Source of the DNA: Treponema sp.
GTDB taxonomy: Bacteria; Spirochaetota; Spirochaetia; Treponematales; Breznakiellaceae
Direction of reading: 5' to 3'
Assembly (NCBI GenBank): GCA_031284195.1
Contig: JAITAI010000031.1
Coordinates: 1 to 5,542, forward strand
DNA length: 5,542 bases
The translations under genes and the position numbers were made by a program. Shown here in pieces: positions 5,508 through 5,542 of the stretch. A model generated the notes under the pieces. It had not been told where the DNA came from. It ran no database searches and was given only the letters and a program-made list of their open reading frames with translations. Each line of letters opens with the position of its first letter. Position 1 is the first letter of the stretch.

Positions 5508-5542
5508 TTATTCTATCGCATCCTTTATTATGTTTTCAAATT
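5508..5542 (-). CDS. Partial 3' end of a convergent second copy of the nuclease-like gene
   Basis: On the minus strand the last 35 bases of the window read FENIIKDAIE and a TAA stop (5508-5510). They are identical at DNA level to the 3' end of the gene at 4769-5350. The rest would lie beyond the window, so it is unknown whether a full paralogue, a fragment, or only the inverted repeat arm is present. Perfect identity over the coding part, against four differences in the adjoining 72 non-coding bases, hints that the reading frame is constrained or recently homogenised. Confidence 0.5.
   Translation of the reverse strand, partial: FENIIKDAIE

Larger units (their letters stand above)
5316..5542. 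repeat. Large near-perfect inverted repeat (arms of at least 107 bp)
   Basis: Bases 5316-5422 pair with 5436-5542 around a 13-base centre, with only four unmatched pairs (5362/5496, 5375/5483, 5395/5463, 5402/5456), all transitions between the arms and with no indels. The outer 35 bp of each arm are the 3' end of the nuclease-like coding sequence and are identical; the inner 72 bp are non-coding and hold all four differences. The right arm reaches the last base of the window, so the repeat may extend further. The simplest reading is a tail-to-tail duplication of the gene and its 3' flank. A transcript across it would fold into a very long stem. Confidence 0.93.

Overview
The window looks like a spirochaete chromosome, most likely a Treponema-type organism. 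The evidence is a short, divergent RNA polymerase omega-like protein directly upstream of miaA, an order I associate with treponemes, and a decayed integrase-type insertion sequence of a kind I recall as common in treponemes. The moderate GC of the housekeeping part (roughly half) would fit termite-gut treponemes better than AT-rich oral ones. The species is inference; no rRNA or other decisive marker is present.

Bases 1-3352 form a compact plus-strand block: an omega-like rpoZ, miaA (tRNA A37 dimethylallyltransferase), glpK (glycerol kinase) and an unrecognised 216-residue protein. Gaps are 7, 10 and 3 bases, with no visible terminator between them, so they are probably cotranscribed. Transcription, tRNA modification and glycerol phosphorylation share no pathway, so this reads as a housekeeping operon of convenience.

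Bases about 3346-4622 are the remains of an insertion sequence. On the minus strand a DDE (integrase-core) transposase can be followed from 4416 to 3376 only by switching frames at least three times and passing two TAG codons. By comparison with the family as I remember it, two internal deletions have removed the first Asp and the Glu of the catalytic triad. Upstream of the transposase start lie five degenerate copies of a roughly 35-36 bp unit (4439-4608), a regular array that is probably the transposase-binding end of the element.

Bases 4613-4768 are a gene-free, AT-rich leader. It holds a candidate outward promoter at the edge of the IS, three successive inverted repeats, and a 28 bp stretch resembling an Xer/dif site. 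Bases 4769-5350 encode a very AT-rich 193-residue protein with a D-x(13)-E-I-E pattern suggesting a PD-(D/E)XK-type nuclease fold. Its composition differs sharply from the housekeeping block, so it is probably acquired.

Bases 5316-5542 are a near-perfect inverted repeat with arms of at least 107 bp. It includes the last 35 bases of the nuclease-like gene, repeated in inverted orientation up to the window edge. The window therefore appears to end inside a second, convergent copy of the same gene. The acquired AT-rich gene, its tail-to-tail duplicate, the adjoining IS relic and the dif-like sequence are the most unusual part of the window.
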